Source of the DNA: Undaria pinnatifida
Taxonomy: Eukaryota; Sar; Phaeophyceae; Laminariales; Alariaceae
Reading direction: 5' to 3'
Assembly: GCA_012845835.1 (NCBI GenBank)
Contig: JABAKD010000007.1
Location: 12,960,011-13,024,010 of the forward strand
DNA length: 64,000 nucleotides
Below, piece by piece: positions 60,366 to 64,000 of the stretch (position 1 is its first letter; every line of letters begins with the position of its first letter). The position numbers and the translations under genes were made by a program. Below the pieces are notes generated by a model, which made no database searches, had not been told where the DNA came from, and saw only the letters and a program-made list of their open reading frames with translations.

Positions 60366-60810
60366 CAGGGCTTTTCACGGGTCATGACCCTGGATCGGGT
60401 AAAGGGGGTTTCAAAATCTCGCGGGTCGGGTCTGGTCGGGTCGGGTCGGGTCATGATGTTTTAAAATCTCACGGGTCGGGTTGGGTCTGGTTGGATCAAG
60501 AGGTTTCAAAATCTCGCGGGTCGGGTCGGGTCGGGTCAAAAGGCTTCAAAATCTCGCGGGTCGGGTAGGGTCGGGTCGGGTCGGGTCGGGTCGGGTCAAG
60601 AGGTTTCAAAATCTCGCGGGTCGGGTCGGGGCATGAACCACAAGACGGATCATTCGCGGGTCAAGCCATCATAAACAGCGAGTTGTTTTCGGCTGACCCG
60701 CGGGTTGAACCCGCGGATCTGGCTAGCGGATCCGCATAGTTCAAACTTACGGCTGAGGGCTATTGCCGTGCAGGCGCGGGTCGGGTCGGACCCGCTGATC
60801 CGTAAATAAT
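60366..60810 (+). repeat. GGGTC-rich dispersed repeat, copy 3
   Basis: Begins GGCTTTTCACGGGTCATGAC and then repeats AGGTTTCAAAATCTCGCGGG plus multiple GGGTC. The most regular copy. Confidence 0.8.
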
Positions 60811-60929
60811 ACAAAACTTACCGCTTTCTATCTCTCTCGTGCCGATGCTCCGATCATATGTCACCATAGCGTGTAGAACAACCACCAGGCAGTACCACTA
60901 GCTACTCGTACCAAGGCATACAGTGTGAC

Positions 60930-61512
60930 GCGAATCCCGTGCCGGCTGAAGCCGTAACAGTAGTAATAATACGGCCATACCAGTACGAAATGTGGCCGAA
61001 CGTAGAAAGGCAAGGACAATCGTCGTGGAAGCAGCAGCAGCAGCGGCAGCAGCAGCAACAGCAACAGTACTGGGAGCAGCAAGCACCAGCAGAAGACCCC
61101 GGATCTTCGCGGATCACAGCCCCTGCTGACAGATCCACCGCCCCAATTGTGGGCTTGCTACCGGCGACGGCTCAGCTAGGCTGCTTGCCGGGGCCGGAGA
61201 CTGCATAGATAGATAGATAGAAGATAGATACAGCAGTAGTAGTACGAGTAGTTAGCTCGAGAATCATCAAACCATTACGAAATGTGACCAAACGTAAAAA
61301 GCAAGAGCAGTCGTCGTCGAAGCAGCAGCAGCAGGAGCAACAGCAGCAGCACAGCAGCAGCAGCACTCTGGCAGTAGCAAGCACCAGCAGCAGACAACGC
61401 ATCCTCGCGGATCGCCCCAGCTGACAGATCCACTGCCCCAGGTGTGCATTTACTGCCGGAGGCGGCTCAGCTATATAGGCTGCTTGCCGGGTCCGGCGAC
61501 TGCATAGATAAC
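60930..61512. repeat. Two tandem copies of a roughly 290-bp unit
   Basis: GAAATGTGGCCGAACGTAGA / GAAATGTGACCAAACGTAAA, CAG/AGC-rich tracts, and CTGACAGATCCACCGCCCCA / CTGACAGATCCACTGCCCCA, ending GACTGCATAGATA in both. Confidence 0.85.
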
Positions 61513-61779
61513 TAGTCTGCTCGTCGGGTCGCTCGTCGGGTCGACTCGGTGCACCCATAGTCTAGCACTACGGGCGTGGCTAATTGCCCATGCGTGGGTT
61601 TTGGTCTGTTTCTCATTTTTCGCGCGCACACCACATAATAATGCTGCAAACAATGCCGACGAAAAAAACAGAGAGCACGACATCCTGGGAAAAGTACGAG
61701 GGACCAAGGATCAACCAACCGACCAAGGTACATATACATATCCAGATATGTTTGAACCGTGACTTTTCTACTTCAACCC

Positions 61780-62125
61780 GTGAGGTATGTCACGGGTCCA
61801 GTCGACCCGACCCGCATAAAACCCGCACTTCACGGGTCACGCGGAGTGTGGCGGGTCGGATCGGGTCAACAGGCTTTCACAATCTCGCGGGCCGGGTCGG
61901 GTCGGGTCAGGAGTTTTTGAAAATCTCACGGGTCGGGTCGGGTCAGGTCAAGAAGTTTTAACATTTCGCGGGTCGGGTCGGGTCAGGTCAAGACATCTCG
62001 AAATTCTCGCGGGTCGGGTCGGCTCGGGTCAAGACGTCTCGAACTTCTCGAGGGTCGGGTCGGGCTGACCCGACCCGACCCGACCCGACCCGCGAGGTTT
62101 GACCTGATCCGTGAAAAGCCCGGGT
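61780..62125 (+). repeat. GGGTC-rich dispersed repeat, copy 4 with hairpin end
   Basis: Same units; near the end GGGTCGGGTCGGGCT is followed by GACCCGACCCGACCC, an inverted pair able to form a strong hairpin (62052-62095). Ends GATCCGTGAAAAGCCC. Confidence 0.8.
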
Positions 62126-62209
62126 TATATGCCACCAAGTAGACTTGCTTTGCTTGTTCTTGTTGTTTTCTTTGCGCTGCTCTTCTCGCCTCCTGTTGTT
62201 GTACAGCAG

Positions 62210-62376
62210 AATCCCCCCCAAAGCGCCGGTCGAGTAGTACCGGTTTCCTGCTGTAGTGCCTGTGAACCCGCTCGGCACAGATGTGAACAAGTAGTAATTG
62301 TACACGGAGTAGTCCCGGTTGCCTTGATAGTGCCGGTGTTTCAGGCTGGCAGGTACCGGCACTATACAGGGACCAC
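62210..62376. mobile_element. TIR element family (GTGGTCCCT ends), copy 2
   Basis: One interior unit only: GTAGTGCCTGTGAACCCGCT, right end CCGGCACTATACAGGGACC; the left end is diverged (AATCCCCCCC-AAAGCGCCGG). Confidence 0.75.
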
Positions 62377-62395
62377 TTTGGATACTTATACTGTA

Positions 62396-62569
62396 CAGTG
62401 GGTACCCCGATAAAAGAGCGCCCAGGATTAGAGCGTTTGGGGCTTGAGAGCGGTTGAATCAGCTTGATCCGCCTATACTAATGCTTCCCACGACAGTTGA
62501 GAGCAATGTGCGGTTAAGGGCGCTTGTTTCGGCTGGTCACAGGGCGCTCTCGAATCGGGGTACCCACTG
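62396..62569. mobile_element. Tc1/mariner-like MITE with TA target duplication
   Basis: 174 bp; termini CAGTGGGTACCCCGATAAAA and CAGTGGGTACCCCGATTCGA (inverted), each continuing to GAGCGCCC, flanked by TA on both sides (62394-62395, 62570-62571). No transposase. Confidence 0.88.
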
Positions 62570-63109
62570 TATCTCGTACTTCCACTCACAGCAGCGGCGG
62601 TGATGCGGTAATGCAGGGATGCACTTCTAGTATGGGGTACGGACGGTGATGTGTGGTGGTACTTTGGTCGCTGCAAAGTTCACTCCGTGCAGGCCAGGAA
62701 TGCATGTCAGCTGGTGCGGAGGTCGGGACCTACCAGGTGTAACCCGAACTCAGGTGGTACCTACCTGTGATTATCCTCAATGGGTTTACCGAAATGGAAT
62801 CGATGCTACTCGCCAGCTCTTCGTGACTACTAGACGGATATTTCGAAAAGAGCCCTCTGTAGACAGCTGTTGAAGCTAGATGTGACCGTCCGTTAGCAGG
62901 TTGACCCGTGAAGAATCAGGCCGTCGTCAATTGTTAGTTGCCAGCTGTTCGTGACTATTAGACAGCCAATTCGAACGTCGAAACCGCCCGCCTTAGACAG
63001 CTCTTCGGCATCTCTTCAAGCAGCCTATTGGCAGTATGTACACACGCAGCAGTTTCTCTATCGGCTGATGGCCGTCGTTGTAGCTGGCTGGTCCGCGTGT
63101 TGATAATAT

Positions 63110-63215
63110 CTTCGCACTTTTTGTCTCTCCCTTCTCCCTCCGTAGACGTAACTCAAACCCGGGGTCACTCAGCCGGCTCTTCGCCCTCCTCCCCACCCGC
63201 TACGGTATGCGCCGA
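63110..63215 (-). mobile_element. SINE family B, short fragment
   Basis: CTCCCTCCGTAGACGTAACT, CCGGGGTCACTCAGCCGGCT and CGCTACGGTATGCGCC match the body only. Confidence 0.65.
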
Positions 63216-63339
63216 TCTTTGGGACGGACCATGCCGAATGAAAAATATTTACTATGTACGTACAGCGACCCCCCCCCGCCGGTGGCATGTCTAGCGTGTT
63301 CCGGTCGTATCTATGCTAGCTACCAGTAGAGTACTAGCT

Positions 63340-63870
63340 GGTGCTGGTGCTACTATTGATATGCCAGAAGCTCCTAGTGTTTGGCCCACTAGGCCCTTGA
63401 ATATTGTTTTGACAAACAGCCGATCATTTCCTGGGTCGGCTTTGCCTCTGACTGTGTTCGCAAACTGGGCGATATTTGATTGGCCGGGACCTCCAGATGA
63501 TTTGCTATTGGCTACATACTGTGACATAGGCCAGGTAGTAGAGTACAATAGCTGGGTGCTGGTGCTACCATTGAGCTGCCATAAAACTTCTTCGTACTGC
63601 TGTTTGGCATTTGATTGGCCGGGACCTCCAGATGATTTGCTATTGGCTACATTATGTGACGTAAGCCAGGTAGTAGAGTACAATAGCAGGGTGCTGGCGC
63701 TACTAGTGGTCTGCCACAAGCTTGTTCGTACTGTTGTTTGACACTTGATTGGTCCATGAAGATATGTTGACGAGCATACCGTTTGTTCGGGGTTTCGCTT
63801 TGTCCCTGGCTGGCTCGCCAACGGGGCAACATTTGATTGGCTGGGGCCTCCGGGTGGATTGCTATATGGC
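63340..63870. repeat. 134-135 bp tandem repeat with an open frame
   Basis: At least three good units and two partial ones share TTTGATTGGCCGGGACCTCC and GGTAGTAGAGTACAATAG. The period is divisible by three or nearly so, and a 209-codon minus frame runs through the array (repeating GGPGQSN). No domain recognised; probably repeat-driven. Confidence 0.85.
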
Positions 63871-64000
63871 AGGCTCTTCATACTGTATAGCGCGATCGGA
63901 GTATCACACACAGCTTGCAAGGATGAGTTTCGACAAAATCTTCGATCTCACAGCTGGAGTGTATTTTCATTTTTCATGATAGATATAGGAGCAGCAGGTC

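Overview
This is eukaryotic nuclear DNA. It is dominated by one very long, intron-rich gene on the minus strand, embedded in simple repeats, minisatellites and small transposons. By reading splice junctions and reading-frame phase I could assemble about 27 short exons (64-270 nt each) between 59315 (start codon) and 12179 (stop). Together they encode roughly 1200 residues that follow, in order, the auxiliary subunit of the NatB N-terminal acetyltransferase (NAA25/MDM20 family). The gene covers about 47 kb and only about 8% of that is coding. Short exons, long introns with pyrimidine-rich acceptors, low-complexity Ala/Gly/Lys insertions and the repeat content suggest a brown alga or another large-genome stramenopile; this is inference, since no rRNA or organelle gene is present to confirm it.

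Layout (plus coordinates; the gene reads right to left). 59.3-64 kb: gene start and upstream flank, with GGGTC-rich repeats, a Tc1/mariner-like MITE, a second terminal-inverted-repeat element and a 135-bp tandem repeat. 42-59 kb: exons 1-9 (N-terminal TPR-like half); introns carry a CCGA tetranucleotide array, a tRNA-derived SINE, a 30-bp minisatellite and an array of copies of the exon 6 acceptor. 27-42 kb: exons 10-18; an LTR-bounded retroelement with an inverted gag-like interior sits in intron 9. 12-27 kb: exons 19-27, with a hairpin-capped 39-bp minisatellite, CAATCA arrays and a Stowaway-like element. 1-12 kb: no recognised gene; seven copies of one MITE family, a long ATGACATC array and long G runs.

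The most unusual feature is systematic. Many introns contain degenerate tandem copies of the exon edge next to them: donor-side copies lie downstream of the exon, acceptor-side copies upstream. In one case (28416-28502 and 28637-28720) both copies are complete, open, in phase and well spliced, so they could be mutually exclusive alternative exons.

Limits: exon boundaries are from eye inspection. One short exon between 34756 and 31160 is not resolved, exon 2 is tentative, and no database search was possible. Family comparison is from recalled human and plant NAA25.
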